A stretch of 64,000 bases of DNA, from contig JAFWSJ010000014.1 of assembly GCA_017524405.1 (NCBI GenBank), forward strand, positions 1 through 64,000. The letters are read 5' to 3'. The position numbers were made by a program, and so were the translations under genes. Each line of letters starts with the position of its first letter. The stretch's first letter is position 1. Under the pieces are notes generated by a model that worked only from the letters and a program-made list of their open reading frames with translations, did no database searches and was not told where the DNA came from. Shown piece after piece: positions 52,513-61,614 of this stretch. Source of the DNA: Candidatus Saccharimonadota bacterium (lineage in GTDB: Bacteria; Patescibacteriota; Saccharimonadia; Saccharimonadales; Saccharimonadaceae).

Positions 52513-52937
52513 TACTTAATCTCCTTTGGCTGTTGTGCCGTGTGAGCATGCTCAGCGCCGTTGAAGACGCGAAGACGTGCGAGGCGATCAGCTGCTAGTT
52601 TATTCTTTGGCATCATACCCTTAACTGCCTGCTCGATTGCGAGGCTAGGATCCTTCTCGATGATTTCCGCGAGGGTGAGGTCGGTGAGACCGCCTGGGAA
52701 ACCAGAGTGGCGATAGTAGTGCTTATCGGTCATCTTTTCGCCAGTAACCTTGAGGTCCTTAGCGTTAATGACGACGACGTAGTCACCGTTATCGATATGT
52801 GGGGTATAAGTAACCTTTGACTTGCCCATAAGCTTGTCGGCGATTACGACTGCGAGCTTGCCAAGTGGCATAACGCTGGCGTCGATAATCCACCATTCGC
52901 GCTTAATTTCGGAGGACTTTTGGCTGTAAGTTTTCAT
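52512..52937 (-). CDS. rplM: 50S ribosomal protein L13
   Basis: A 141-aa protein with WWIIDASVMPLGKLAVVIAD, GDYVVVINAKDLKVTG and GMMPKNKLA. One-base overlaps on both sides join it to rplQ and rpsI. Confidence 0.97.
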   Translation of the reverse strand: MKTYSQKSSEIKREWWIIDASVMPLGKLAVVIADKLMGKSKVTYTPHIDNGDYVVVINAKDLKVTGEKMTDKHYYRHSGFPGGLTDLTLAEIIEKDPSLAIEQAVKGMMPKNKLAADRLARLRVFNGAEHAHTAQQPKEIK

Positions 52938-53371
52938 TACTTAGTCTCCTTCTTGGCTGGCTTTGCTTTTGGCTCTGCCTTTGCCTTTGGCTCGGATTTA
53001 GCTTCCTTTTCCTTGATCTCGTCAACAAAGGAAATCGTTGCCATCTCAGCGTTGTCGCCGCGGCGGAAACCATTGTGTTCGATACGTAGATAACCGCTGT
53101 TGCGCTTGAGCTGAGGGGCGATAACGTCGACGAGCTCGTTACCGATCAACTGATCGTTGAGACGTGCGATAACGAGGCGGCGAGAAGTGAGATCACCCTT
53201 CTTTGCGATGGTGATGAGCTTCTCGGCTGGGCGACGGATTTCTTTTGCTTTTGCCAAGGTGGTGCTAATCGATTTGTTCTTAAACAAGGAGCGCATCAGA
53301 CCGCGTGTTAGTGCAGTGCGTTGGTCGGTTTCGCGACCGAACTTGCGCCCTTTATAACCATGACGATGCAT
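52937..53371 (-). CDS. rplQ: 50S ribosomal protein L17
   Basis: A 144-aa protein with the L17 core (RTALTRGLMRSLF, LITIAKKGDLTSRR) and a Lys/Ala/Pro-rich tail of about 25 residues, longer than in E. coli. Adjacent to rpoA, as in most bacteria. Confidence 0.96.
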   Translation of the reverse strand: MHRHGYKGRKFGRETDQRTALTRGLMRSLFKNKSISTTLAKAKEIRRPAEKLITIAKKGDLTSRRLVIARLNDQLIGNELVDVIAPQLKRNSGYLRIEHNGFRRGDNAEMATISFVDEIKEKEAKSEPKAKAEPKAKPAKKETK

Positions 53372-54295
53372 TTAAATCTTTAACTCCATAAGTTTCTCGC
53401 GAACTTCATCGAGAGCCTTAGCGCCGAAGCCCTTGAGCTCTTTGAGATCGCTTTCTGATAACACGACGAGGTCGCGAACGGTGTGAATGTCATTGTTGAG
53501 CAATGCATTTGCAGTGCGTGCGCTGAGGCCGAGCTCCTCGATTGGGAGCATAAGACCAGACTCGTCTTCTGCGGCTGCTGCGGTAGGTGCTGGTGCGGAT
53601 TCGACCGTGGTGCTACCGGCAAGAGCCTTGTACTGGTTGACTAGAATAGCAGCAGCTTCCTCGAAAGCCTCACGTGGGGTGATGGTGCCATCGGTATCGA
53701 TGGTGAGGGTGAGCTGTTGGAGATTCGTATCCTGACCGACACGAGTGTTCTCGGCGTTGTAGCGAACGCGTAGAACTGGCGTGAAGACAGCGTCAAGAGC
53801 GATCATATCGTTATGAACGCGTTCTGCGCCAGACTGTTCGATGCTGAGGTAACCGCGGCCAGTGTCGACGACCATGTCCATCTTGAGGGTGAACTTTGGA
53901 TCATCGATAGTACAGATAACCTGCTGTGGGTTTGCAATTTCAACCTCTGCTGGAAGCTTGATGTCGCCAGCTTTGACAACACCAGCGCCCTTCTTCTCGA
54001 GATGAATCTCGACAGGAGCATCGCTGTGAGACTTCACATGGATGTTCTTGAGGTTGAGCATGATATCAACGGTATCCTCGGCGATGCCTGGGATTGCGCT
54101 GAATTCATGAGTGGTGCCTTCAATGCGAAAAGCAGTGATGGCAGCACCTTTGATGCTAGAAAGAAGAACACGACGGAGTGAATTACCAAGAGTGTTACCG
54201 TAGCCGTAGTAAAGTGGCTTGATAACAAAGCTTGCGCTGTTTTCACCAAGATCCTTGATTTCTGCTAGCTCTGCTTCGTGAATTACTTTTGTCAT
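53372..54295 (-). CDS. rpoA: RNA polymerase alpha subunit
   Basis: A 307-aa subunit: the N-terminal assembly domain (FVIKPLYYGYGNTLGNSLRRVLLSS) and the C-terminal DNA-contact domain (IEELGLSARTANALLNNDI, LKGFGAKALDEV), joined by an Ala-rich linker at about 230-245. It has standard domain layout; the alphaCTD can still read UP elements. Confidence 0.97.
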   Translation of the reverse strand: MTKVIHEAELAEIKDLGENSASFVIKPLYYGYGNTLGNSLRRVLLSSIKGAAITAFRIEGTTHEFSAIPGIAEDTVDIMLNLKNIHVKSHSDAPVEIHLEKKGAGVVKAGDIKLPAEVEIANPQQVICTIDDPKFTLKMDMVVDTGRGYLSIEQSGAERVHNDMIALDAVFTPVLRVRYNAENTRVGQDTNLQQLTLTIDTDGTITPREAFEEAAAILVNQYKALAGSTTVESAPAPTAAAAEDESGLMLPIEELGLSARTANALLNNDIHTVRDLVVLSESDLKELKGFGAKALDEVREKLMELKI

Positions 54296-54307
54296 ACTTC
54301 TCCTTCT

Positions 54308-54925
54308 TTAGCGCGAGTAATACTCGACGATTAATTGTTCGTTAATGCCCACCTCAGCTTCTTCGCGCTTAGGTGTACCAGTGATTTCAATCTTCATATT
54401 CTTAACGTCGCCTTTCATCCAAGAGAGAGGTGCCTGGCTAGAAGCACCGGCGATGTTTGCTAAGTTTACGAAATAACTGTTTTTCTTTGACTTTGGACGA
54501 ACCTCGAGGACGTCACCTGCAGATAGGCGGATGGATGGAATATCGATACGCTTACCATTGAGGGTGAAGTGACCGTGAGAGACGAGCTGGCGTGCAGCGC
54601 GGCGAGTAGTCGCAAAACCTGCACGGTAGACAACGTTGTCTGCGCGGCGTTCGAGATATTCTAGAAGTTTTTCGCCGGTCATACCCTCGGCACCCTGTGC
54701 CTCGCGCATGAGCTTAGCGAATTGTTTTTCGAGAAGGCCGTAAATGCGGCGAACCTTCTGCTTTTCGCGGAGCTGAGTCAAATAAAGACTACCACCGCGA
54801 ACACGCATATCTGCGTGCTGACCAGGAATACCGGTCTTCTTTGCCATGATCTTCTGCGCTTTTGGAGCGAGAGCATAACCTTCACGGCGAGATTGTTTTC
54901 CAACAGGTGCAATATCACGTGCCAT
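54308..54925 (-). CDS. rpsD: 30S ribosomal protein S4, zinc-free form
   Basis: A 205-aa protein with the S4 RNA-binding domain (LEYLERRADNVVYRAGF, LVSHGHFTLNGKRI). The N-terminal four-Cys zinc site is absent: the region reads IAPVGKQSRREGYAL with Gly and Ser where Cys is usual. Start overlaps the rpsK stop by one base. Confidence 0.96.
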   Translation of the reverse strand: MARDIAPVGKQSRREGYALAPKAQKIMAKKTGIPGQHADMRVRGGSLYLTQLREKQKVRRIYGLLEKQFAKLMREAQGAEGMTGEKLLEYLERRADNVVYRAGFATTRRAARQLVSHGHFTLNGKRIDIPSIRLSAGDVLEVRPKSKKNSYFVNLANIAGASSQAPLSWMKGDVKNMKIEITGTPKREEAEVGINEQLIVEYYSR

Positions 54926-55377
54926 TATGGTCTCCTTTCTCCTTTAGGACGGCAACCGCCATGTGGAACTGGGGTTACGTCGGTGATGCTATTGATGGAA
55001 ATACCCATCGCGTTGAAAGCGCGGATTGCGCTATCGCGGCCAAGACCAATGCCTTTGACGAAGACGTCGACACTGTTCATGCCATGATCGCGCTTGGCGA
55101 TTTCTGCGACTTTCTCCGCGGCTACCTGGGCTGCGTATGCAGTACCCTTCTTGGAACCACGGAAACCATTTGCACCAGCGGAGGAAGCAGCGATGATTTC
55201 GCCCTTCTTGTCGCTTACGCTGATGATGGTGTTGTTAAACGTAGCCTGAATGTGTGCTTCGCCGGCCTGGACAATGCGCTTGCCCTTCTTACCGCGCTTA
55301 GCGGTAGCCTTTGGAGCCTCTTCAGCTGCGGCTTGCTCCACGATAGGAGCGTCTTTGACTTCTTTATCTTCTGCCAT
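54925..55377 (-). CDS. rpsK: 30S ribosomal protein S11
   Basis: A 150-aa protein with an acidic N-terminal extension of about 25 residues, then the S11 core (ATFNNTIISVSDKKG, GRDSAIRAFNAMGI) and the tail DVTPVPHGGCRPKGERR. Confidence 0.97.
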   Translation of the reverse strand: MAEDKEVKDAPIVEQAAAEEAPKATAKRGKKGKRIVQAGEAHIQATFNNTIISVSDKKGEIIAASSAGANGFRGSKKGTAYAAQVAAEKVAEIAKRDHGMNSVDVFVKGIGLGRDSAIRAFNAMGISINSITDVTPVPHGGCRPKGERRP

Positions 55378-55386
55378 AGTTTACTC

Positions 55387-55770
55387 CTAAGTTTTACTTG
55401 CTGCTTTTGGTTGGGCGCCACCGACGGCGATAGCTTTACCTTTGCGAGTGCGCGCATTCGTGCGGGTGCGCTGACCGTTGACTGGTAAACCTGCCTTATG
55501 GCGGAGACCCTTGTAGGAATTGATATCCTTGATACGTTTAATATTGTTGGTCACGAGACGTTTGAGGTCACCTTCAACGGTATATTTGGAAATAATATCG
55601 TTAAGTTTTTGCTCATCAGCCTCGGTGAGATCTTTCACCCGAGTGGTCGGCTCAATTTTAGCCGCCGCAAGGATGGCTTTTGACGTGGTGCGTCCAATAC
55701 CATAGACGGAAGTAAGTGCAATCCACACTTGCTTTTCGTTAGGAATGGTAACACCGGCGATTCTTGCCAT
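55387..55770 (-). CDS. rpsM: 30S ribosomal protein S13
   Basis: A 127-aa protein: [30 protein letters not shown] and the basic [15 protein letters not shown] tail of the subunit-bridge protein. ATG lies 2 nt after the rpmJ stop. Confidence 0.97.
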   Translation of the reverse strand: MARIAGVTIPNEKQVWIALTSVYGIGRTTSKAILAAAKIEPTTRVKDLTEADEQKLNDIISKYTVEGDLKRLVTNNIKRIKDINSYKGLRHKAGLPVNGQRTRTNARTRKGKAIAVGGAQPKAASKT

Positions 55771-55772
55771 GC

Positions 55773-55889
55773 TTAACCCTGCCTTTGTTTATTCTTAGGT
55801 TTTTTCTTATTAATGACACGTAGAACACCTTTGCGGCGAACGATGATGTCATCAGGGCTAATTTTCTTTACACTAGCACGAACTTTCAT
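55773..55889 (-). CDS. rpmJ: 50S ribosomal protein L36, zinc-free form
   Basis: A 38-aa protein starting [20 protein letters not shown] and ending KNKQRQG. The C-x2-C-x12-C-x4-H zinc site of typical L36 is absent: the first Cys pair is replaced by Ser and Asp, and the later positions are Asn/Lys. It sits in its usual place between infA and rpsM, and is easily overlooked because of its length. Confidence 0.93.
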   Translation of the reverse strand: MKVRASVKKISPDDIIVRRKGVLRVINKKKPKNKQRQG

Positions 55890-55977
55890 GTAAGTGAAAA
55901 TTACCTTTCTGAAAACACTAAAATCGCAAATATCGCAAAATAATATTTGAGATTTTTTGTTGCGTTTTCGGTTAAAT

Positions 55978-56259
55978 TTAATCTTTTTGGCGGTAGCTGA
56001 TTCTGCCCTTAGTTAGATCATAAGGAGTCAACTCAACATCCACCTTATCCCCCGGGACCAGCCTGATATAATTCTTGCGCATTTTACCAGACATATGGCC
56101 GATAATAATATGGCCGTTTTCAAGTTCGATGCGAAATTTGGTCCCCGGAAGTGCCTCAACAACCTTACCGGTAAGTTTAATAACTTCCTTCCGGTTATTA
56201 GAAACAGCCGAAGAATCGGCCTTCCTGTCGACCTTTTTCGATCTTTTTTGACTAGCCAT
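55978..56259 (-). CDS. infA: translation initiation factor IF-1
   Basis: A 93-aa OB-fold protein; the core ([38 protein letters not shown]) is normal, but it carries a basic N-terminal extension of about 20 residues beyond the usual 72. TACAAT lies 14 nt before the ATG. An 88-nt gap to rpmJ contains no gene. Confidence 0.95.
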   Translation of the reverse strand: MASQKRSKKVDRKADSSAVSNNRKEVIKLTGKVVEALPGTKFRIELENGHIIIGHMSGKMRKNYIRLVPGDKVDVELTPYDLTKGRISYRQKD

Positions 56260-56305
56260 AAATTACAAGTAAAATTGTATCAAAAATTAAGCTTTTTGTA
56301 AAGAG

Positions 56306-56980
56306 TTATTTTAGTTTTGCCTGGACTACAACGATCGTGTCGGCGGCGGTGCTTTCTGCGTTGGTTTTTGTGAGAGAAAGCAGCACTAATTTTTCTTCAT
56401 TTTTATTGCCAATTTGGATGTCTGGGAGGGTATTCTTTCCCTCGTCGCGTGAGATTTTTGCTATATCAGTTACTGAATAGCTATACTCTTTGCCATCACC
56501 GTTCTCGATCGTGATAACGGAGCCCTTCTTGAGCTCTAGAAGGCCCGAGAAGGCGCCTTTTGCGGTCGTGCCGTCAATGATACCGGCCATCATGATGGTT
56601 TTGCCCTGGCCCGGTTTACCGGTTGAAGAGTACCAGTTTACGTCATGGATGTTATCTGGCAACTCCATGGCGTTGTTTTCTATTGCGATATTGATTACGC
56701 GCGATTTCTTTTCGGCGACAGTAATGTAGCGTGGCGAGTTTGCGCCAACCTTATGCTCTTTCATCTCCTTTGCAGTAGGTTCGGTCTCGATTGGCGTTTC
56801 TGGGTCGATTAGGTCGGTAATGATGACCTGTTCGCCCGTGCGTGTTTCGACGGTCTTATTCTGATAGTAACTGATCTCCCAGATGAAAATCTTTGCTAGG
56901 ATGATGATTATGATGCCGAGAAGGCTGAAAAATACTATCTTCGTTGCGATTTCGGCGTTTCGATTGATTTTTAGGCCCAT
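56306..56980 (-). CDS. class-F-sortase-like protein without catalytic residues
   Basis: A 224-aa protein with one N-terminal membrane helix (about 14-36) and a sortase beta-barrel pattern: NIAIENNAMELPDNI, VNWYSSTGKPGQGKTIMMAG, GAFSGLLELKKGSVITIENGDG, and a final DTIVVVQAKL strand. At the catalytic positions, AGHxD reads AGIID (Ile134 for His), TLxTC reads LLSLTK near 200-205 (no Cys), and the Arg strand is ADTIVVV. It therefore cannot be a normal transpeptidase. It sits between secY and infA, where adk and map usually lie. Confidence 0.65.
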   Translation of the reverse strand: MGLKINRNAEIATKIVFFSLLGIIIIILAKIFIWEISYYQNKTVETRTGEQVIITDLIDPETPIETEPTAKEMKEHKVGANSPRYITVAEKKSRVINIAIENNAMELPDNIHDVNWYSSTGKPGQGKTIMMAGIIDGTTAKGAFSGLLELKKGSVITIENGDGKEYSYSVTDIAKISRDEGKNTLPDIQIGNKNEEKLVLLSLTKTNAESTAADTIVVVQAKLK

Positions 56981-56993
56981 CCCTTGCTAACTC

Positions 56994-58406
56994 CTACTGA
57001 TAATCGTCGTAGGTGACCATTAACGCGCGAGAGTTGATCTGGCGTAGGTTCTCAAGAGCGACCGTGACGACGATGAGGAGACCGGTGCCAGAGACGGAGA
57101 TGCCGATTGGATAACCTAAGGTCTGGATGAAGATATAGTCGACAATGTATGGGAGCATCGCGATGATGCCGAGTGCGAATGCGCCAAAGAGGTTGAGACG
57201 ATTAACCGTGCGGCTAAAGTAGCGCTCGGTCTGGAGACCTGGGCGAACTCCCTCGATGAAGCCGCCTTGCTTTTGGAGGTTTTCGGCGATTTCCTTAGAG
57301 TTGAAGACGATGCTCGTATAGAAGTACGTAAACATTACGACGAGTACAAAGTAGACTGCAGGATAGATGAAGTCTGTGCCCTGGAGGCCGCCGTTCTGTT
57401 CGAATTTGGTTGCACTTGGTGCGGAGAACCAGCTGACGAGGTTCTGGCCGACTACGCTAGTGCTATCGGCGCGCTGGATAATCTGACCGATGAACGCTGG
57501 AACGGATAGGAAAGCAACGGCAAAGATAACTGGGACCACGCCTGCTGCAATGAGCTTGATTGGCATGATGGACTTAATGCCGCCATAGGCGGAGTTTCCG
57601 CGCACGCGCTTAGCATAGTTAATCGTAATAATACGCTGCGCTTCGTTTAGCTTCACGAGGAAGTAGAGGACGACCACGAGGCCGATGCCGAGCCCAAGAA
57701 TAATCCAGAACATCGTTGGGTTTACTGGTAGATTGAACCAACCGAAGAGGCTGAGTGTGCCGTTCGAGGTATCAAAGAGCTGGCTGAGCATGCTGGCAAA
57801 GGTTGCCGGGAATGCCGCGATAATACTGCAGAGAATCACGGTAGAAGTGCCGTTGCCGATACCCTGCTCAGAGATGAGCTCGCCGAGCCACATGAGCAGC
57901 GCGGAGCCTGCGACCATAGCAGTAATTGCTAGCGCCCAGTCGTGCGGCGTAAGGGTGATTGTGCCGGTAGAGACAGACCCGAGAGTGGTCTGGAATAAGA
58001 TGAAGATGTATGCAATAGATTGCAATACTGCAAGAGGAATAGAGGCAATACGAGTCCACTGGTTGATCTTACGACGGCCAGTTTCGCCATCGTTACTGAG
58101 CTCTTCCATGCGAGGAATCGCCTTTGTGAGGAGCTGCATAACGATAGATGCGGTAATGTATGGGGAGAGACCGACGAGAATGATGGAAAGATTGGTCAAG
58201 CCACCACCGGAAATCAAGTTTATGAAGCCGCCGAGATCGGTGCTATTGATGAGTTTATCTACGGCCTGCTTGAAGGTCGTTGTATCGCCGAGTGGCACTG
58301 GGATATGCGCTAAAATACGGTAAGCCACGAGAATCCCAGCAACAATCAGGATACGCTTGCGCATGTCCTTATTCTTGAAAGAACGGAAAATTGTCTTAAA
58401 ATTCAT
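56994..58406 (-). CDS. secY: protein translocase subunit SecY
   Basis: A 470-aa channel subunit of the Sec translocon, with ten membrane helices; GGGLTNLSIILVGLSPYITASI, INYAKRVRGN and VRPGLQTERYFS are typical. The start MNFKTIF at 58406 follows AAGAGGTAAT; longer in-frame starts lack a ribosome site. It is the exit route for the window's signal-peptide proteins. Confidence 0.96.
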   Translation of the reverse strand: MNFKTIFRSFKNKDMRKRILIVAGILVAYRILAHIPVPLGDTTTFKQAVDKLINSTDLGGFINLISGGGLTNLSIILVGLSPYITASIVMQLLTKAIPRMEELSNDGETGRRKINQWTRIASIPLAVLQSIAYIFILFQTTLGSVSTGTITLTPHDWALAITAMVAGSALLMWLGELISEQGIGNGTSTVILCSIIAAFPATFASMLSQLFDTSNGTLSLFGWFNLPVNPTMFWIILGLGIGLVVVLYFLVKLNEAQRIITINYAKRVRGNSAYGGIKSIMPIKLIAAGVVPVIFAVAFLSVPAFIGQIIQRADSTSVVGQNLVSWFSAPSATKFEQNGGLQGTDFIYPAVYFVLVVMFTYFYTSIVFNSKEIAENLQKQGGFIEGVRPGLQTERYFSRTVNRLNLFGAFALGIIAMLPYIVDYIFIQTLGYPIGISVSGTGLLIVVTVALENLRQINSRALMVTYDDYQ

Positions 58407-58462
58407 ATTACCTCTTGTTTTACTCATTCTATGATAGCATATCTGTCCTGCTCTCGCCAAGC

Positions 58463-58488
58463 AAAAAACGCCCATTTTTGGGCGCTTT
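58463..58488 (-). terminator. intrinsic terminator
   Basis: GCGCCCA/TGGGCGT stem followed by TTTTTT on the minus strand, ending the beta-helix gene before the secY promoter. Confidence 0.8.
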
Positions 58489-58503
58489 TGCTAGATTTTT
58501 GTT

Positions 58504-60378
58504 CTAAAAGAACTTTTTAGTGATCGCTACTGACGCTAGGCCACCTAGAGATGCGCCCATGATGGCGAAGTAGATTGCGACATCATCGTAAGTGGCTGGG
58601 TTTTCCGGCTTTTCTTCCGGTTTGGTTGGCTCGGCCGGGGTTGGCTCAGCTGGGGCTTCCTTAAATGTAACCGTGATAGTTACATCCTTTGCTGGCATCG
58701 TAAACTTGCCGTCAGATATGGTAATTGCGTTGCCGTCTGCGTCTTTGACAGTAATGGCGTCTAGCTCATAGCCGTCGGCCGGAGTAGCGGTGATTTTGAC
58801 CTCGTCACCCTTCATTGCTGTGGCTTTTGATACTGATACTGTGCCGTTTGCCGCTGCGTTCACTATTACGTCGTGTGGGCGAGTAACATAGTACATGCCG
58901 TTGTCTTTTTCGTTTGGCTCTACGTAGCCGTCTGCGATAAAGTCGGCTGGGACTCTATGGCTAAAGCGACCGCCTTTTACGAATTTATTTATGATATCAA
59001 AGTTTTCAATCTTGATGACATCGGCATTGTTGGCAGTGTTGGTAGAGATAAACTCAGGTTCGTCGCCGCAGGCTTCATCGATTACTAGTGCGATTTTGCT
59101 GATATCTGAATTATCGTTGCCTTGCGGGTTTGCTTCGCCGAGTGCTAGATAGCCAGTCATCTTGCCGCTGCAGACGGTGACTTTAATGTTCTGCTTTGTG
59201 TTATGCTGCGAGATAGCTATTGCTACACCGTCCGTCGTCGTGCCGTTGCCGTTCCCAGTCGCGGAATTCGGGGATGCAGTTGCAGTAATTATGCCGCCCT
59301 TCACTTCAAGCTCGCCGGCGCGAATTTCGATGCCGGTCTTACCAGTGATTTCGCCGCCGTTTATTACGGTTTTGCCGTTTACTGATGGAGCATAGATTCC
59401 GGTGCTATCAATAGAGGTGATTTTTCCGCCGTTTACTGTTATCTTCGCATTATTGCCATAGTTTGGTTTCGTGGAGTCCATGGTACCGTTCGTAGTGATA
59501 CCCTGGTTAAAGGAGGTAATTTCGCCATTATTAACGACGACTTCTGTATCCGCAAATGCCGCAATGCCCATTGAGTATTCCGAGCTGATCTTCCCGCCGT
59601 TGATTGTAGCTTTTGAGTTTTTGCCTTCAAGCGAGATTGCGCCCATATTGTATTCTTCACCCGCATTTGGCGCTTCGCTGAAAGCCGCGATTTCGCCTCC
59701 TTCAATTGTTATTTCTGCGCCTTCGTTGAGGGCAATTGCGGTCTTATATGGCGATGTAATTTTGCCGCCGTTTATTGTAAACTTCGAATCCTTATCTACG
59801 ACGACAGAAGCTTGAGTATATGGGTGATTTGAGGCTGGAGCTGGGCAGTCGGCGACAATTTCGCCTTCGTTCATAATGAATTCTGAGCCCTCATACATAT
59901 AAACGCCGCTGCCTGCGCAGTCATAGAAAGAAACCTTACCGCCATCCATGATGAATTTGCCGTTGTCATAAACCTGAATCGTGCTGTAATCGTTTTCTAT
60001 CAAGCTCGCTTTTAGCGTAAAGGTTGCAGTCGATGTTTTGCCGACATTAACATAATAGACTGGAACAACTCTGCCGTCTTTGTTGCTCGATGTGTCGTCG
60101 AGTACAATGTCGCTCTCGACGTGAAATTTAGCCCAGTTCGCGTCAAATTCATGGCCATTCAAATCGATCGTTAATGGTTTATCTAAAGTGAGCTCAGCTC
60201 CGGAAGTAGCTGTGATGTCGCCTGTTAACTTTATATTGTCGCCGTTTGCTATGGCGTTTGCGAAATCGGCATAGTTGTTGACTTCGACATCTGCCGCAAA
60301 AGTATTTGTTGATATGCATACTGTCGCGAGAGCAGCAAAAATCGCGATAGCGCATACTTTCTTGGTGAGTCTCACCAT
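58504..60378 (-). CDS. beta-helix surface protein with sorting-like tail
   Basis: About 624 aa from the ATG at 60378 (strong GGAGG site). A signal peptide (VCAIAIFAALATVC, cleavage after TFA) is followed by more than nine repeats of a strand ending xNGGxI (INGGKIT, IEGGEIA, VNNGEIT), which predicts a right-handed beta-helix. Then comes one InlB/Flg_new-type unit, a Pro/Glu linker and the tail NPATYDDVAIYFAIMG with a basic KKFF end. The tail resembles a sortase sorting signal of the NPxT class. It interrupts the normal rplO-secY adjacency. Confidence 0.82.
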   Translation of the reverse strand: MVRLTKKVCAIAIFAALATVCISTNTFAADVEVNNYADFANAIANGDNIKLTGDITATSGAELTLDKPLTIDLNGHEFDANWAKFHVESDIVLDDTSSNKDGRVVPVYYVNVGKTSTATFTLKASLIENDYSTIQVYDNGKFIMDGGKVSFYDCAGSGVYMYEGSEFIMNEGEIVADCPAPASNHPYTQASVVVDKDSKFTINGGKITSPYKTAIALNEGAEITIEGGEIAAFSEAPNAGEEYNMGAISLEGKNSKATINGGKISSEYSMGIAAFADTEVVVNNGEITSFNQGITTNGTMDSTKPNYGNNAKITVNGGKITSIDSTGIYAPSVNGKTVINGGEITGKTGIEIRAGELEVKGGIITATASPNSATGNGNGTTTDGVAIAISQHNTKQNIKVTVCSGKMTGYLALGEANPQGNDNSDISKIALVIDEACGDEPEFISTNTANNADVIKIENFDIINKFVKGGRFSHRVPADFIADGYVEPNEKDNGMYYVTRPHDVIVNAAANGTVSVSKATAMKGDEVKITATPADGYELDAITVKDADGNAITISDGKFTMPAKDVTITVTFKEAPAEPTPAEPTKPEEKPENPATYDDVAIYFAIMGASLGGLASVAITKKFF

Positions 60379-60460
60379 ATCTACCTCCACACTTATTAGC
60401 CTCATTAAAGCACGAACGAAATACGAAATACAATATTGATTTTTAGGTTTTTTATTATCA

Positions 60461-60484
60461 AAAAACGCCCCGAAGGGCGTTCTT
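60461..60484 (-). terminator. terminator after rplO
   Basis: AACGCCC-CGAA-GGGCGTT stem with TTTTT on the minus strand, separating the ribosomal operon from the surface protein gene. Confidence 0.8.
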
Positions 60485-60498
60485 TGCAAGATAACTAA

Positions 60499-60969
60499 TT
60501 ATTTATCTTCTTTGGCTTGCTTCTTGCGAGCAGGAACGGCGACTTTCTTGAAGCTACCGCCAGCTTTCTTGATGGCTGCAATTGCAGTCTTCGAAGCAAA
60601 CTGAGTCTCGAGCTCGATCTTTGCGGTAAGCTCATCGCGGAGGATGACCTTGACGCTTGCAAATGGATCAGCAATGAGATTCTTTTCGGCGAGGGTGAAG
60701 TTATCGACCTTACCGCTGAGGCTATTCAAAGCATCAGTGTAGACGACCTGGGCCTTAGCATGGATGGACTTGAAGCCCTTGAGCTTTGGCACGGCCTGCA
60801 TCATAGCGCGCTGACCACCCATGAAGGTAGCAGGAAGCTTATGATGACCGGTACGGGATTTCTGACCCTTGGTACCACGACCAGCGGTTTTACCCTGGCC
60901 GCCGGAGATACCGCGACCGACTCGTTTGCGATCGCTGTTCTTTTCAACGACTAACTGATTGTATTTCAT
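60499..60969 (-). CDS. rplO: 50S ribosomal protein L15
   Basis: A 156-aa protein with the Gly-rich N-terminus (RVGRGISGGQGKTAGRGTKG, RTGHHKLPATFMGGQ). One-base overlap with rpsE. No rpmD (L30) lies between rpsE and rplO, as in many reduced genomes. Confidence 0.97.
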   Translation of the reverse strand: MKYNQLVVEKNSDRKRVGRGISGGQGKTAGRGTKGQKSRTGHHKLPATFMGGQRAMMQAVPKLKGFKSIHAKAQVVYTDALNSLSGKVDNFTLAEKNLIADPFASVKVILRDELTAKIELETQFASKTAIAAIKKAGGSFKKVAVPARKKQAKEDK

Positions 60970-61613
60970 TACTTAGTCTCCTTCTTGGCAGGCTTTTCGG
61001 CTTTTTCAGCCTTCTTGCTGCCGTTCCATTCTGCTTTTGGAACCTGCTGGCGAAGACCTTCGATAACTGCGTAGGCGATGTTTGCCTTGTTCGTAGAACC
61101 GAGAGACTTGCTGATAAGGTTCTTCACGCCAGTAAGACCGATGATGGAGCGGACGACGCCGCCGGCAATAATACCGGTACCAGGAGCAGCTGGCTTCATG
61201 AGGACATGAGCGCCAGTGATCTTGGTTTCGACTTCGTGGCAGATGGTGTCTTTGTTGATATTGAAGGTAATCATGTTCTTCTTTGCGCGGCGTTCAGCCT
61301 TTTGGACAGCGCTCGTAACGTCATTACCTTTAGCAAGACCGATACCAATACGATTCTTGTGGTCACCCATAGCAACGAGGGCCTGGAAGCGCATACGGCG
61401 GCCACCAGCGACGGTGCGGGAGACACGGTTAATCGAAATGTTTACGGTATCAAACTCTTTCTTGCCTTCTTCGGCTGCACGGCGGTTGCGGCGATTGTCG
61501 CGGCGGCGACCCTTGAAGTCGCGCTCTGCCTTGGCTTCTTTGGCAGCCATTGCTTCGTCTGTAAGCTTGGTAGTACCAGACTTATTGATAACTTTTGGTT
61601 GCTTGTTTTCCAT
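60969..61613 (-). CDS. rpsE: 30S ribosomal protein S5
   Basis: A 214-aa protein: an N-terminal charged extension of about 50 residues, the dsRNA-binding-like domain (RRMRFQALVAMGDHKNRIGIG) and GTGIIAGGVVRSIIGLTGV. The ATG at 61613 follows TTGGAG and lies 1 nt after rplR. Confidence 0.97.
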   Translation of the reverse strand: MENKQPKVINKSGTTKLTDEAMAAKEAKAERDFKGRRRDNRRNRRAAEEGKKEFDTVNISINRVSRTVAGGRRMRFQALVAMGDHKNRIGIGLAKGNDVTSAVQKAERRAKKNMITFNINKDTICHEVETKITGAHVLMKPAAPGTGIIAGGVVRSIIGLTGVKNLISKSLGSTNKANIAYAVIEGLRQQVPKAEWNGSKKAEKAEKPAKKETK

Positions 61614-61614
61614 A

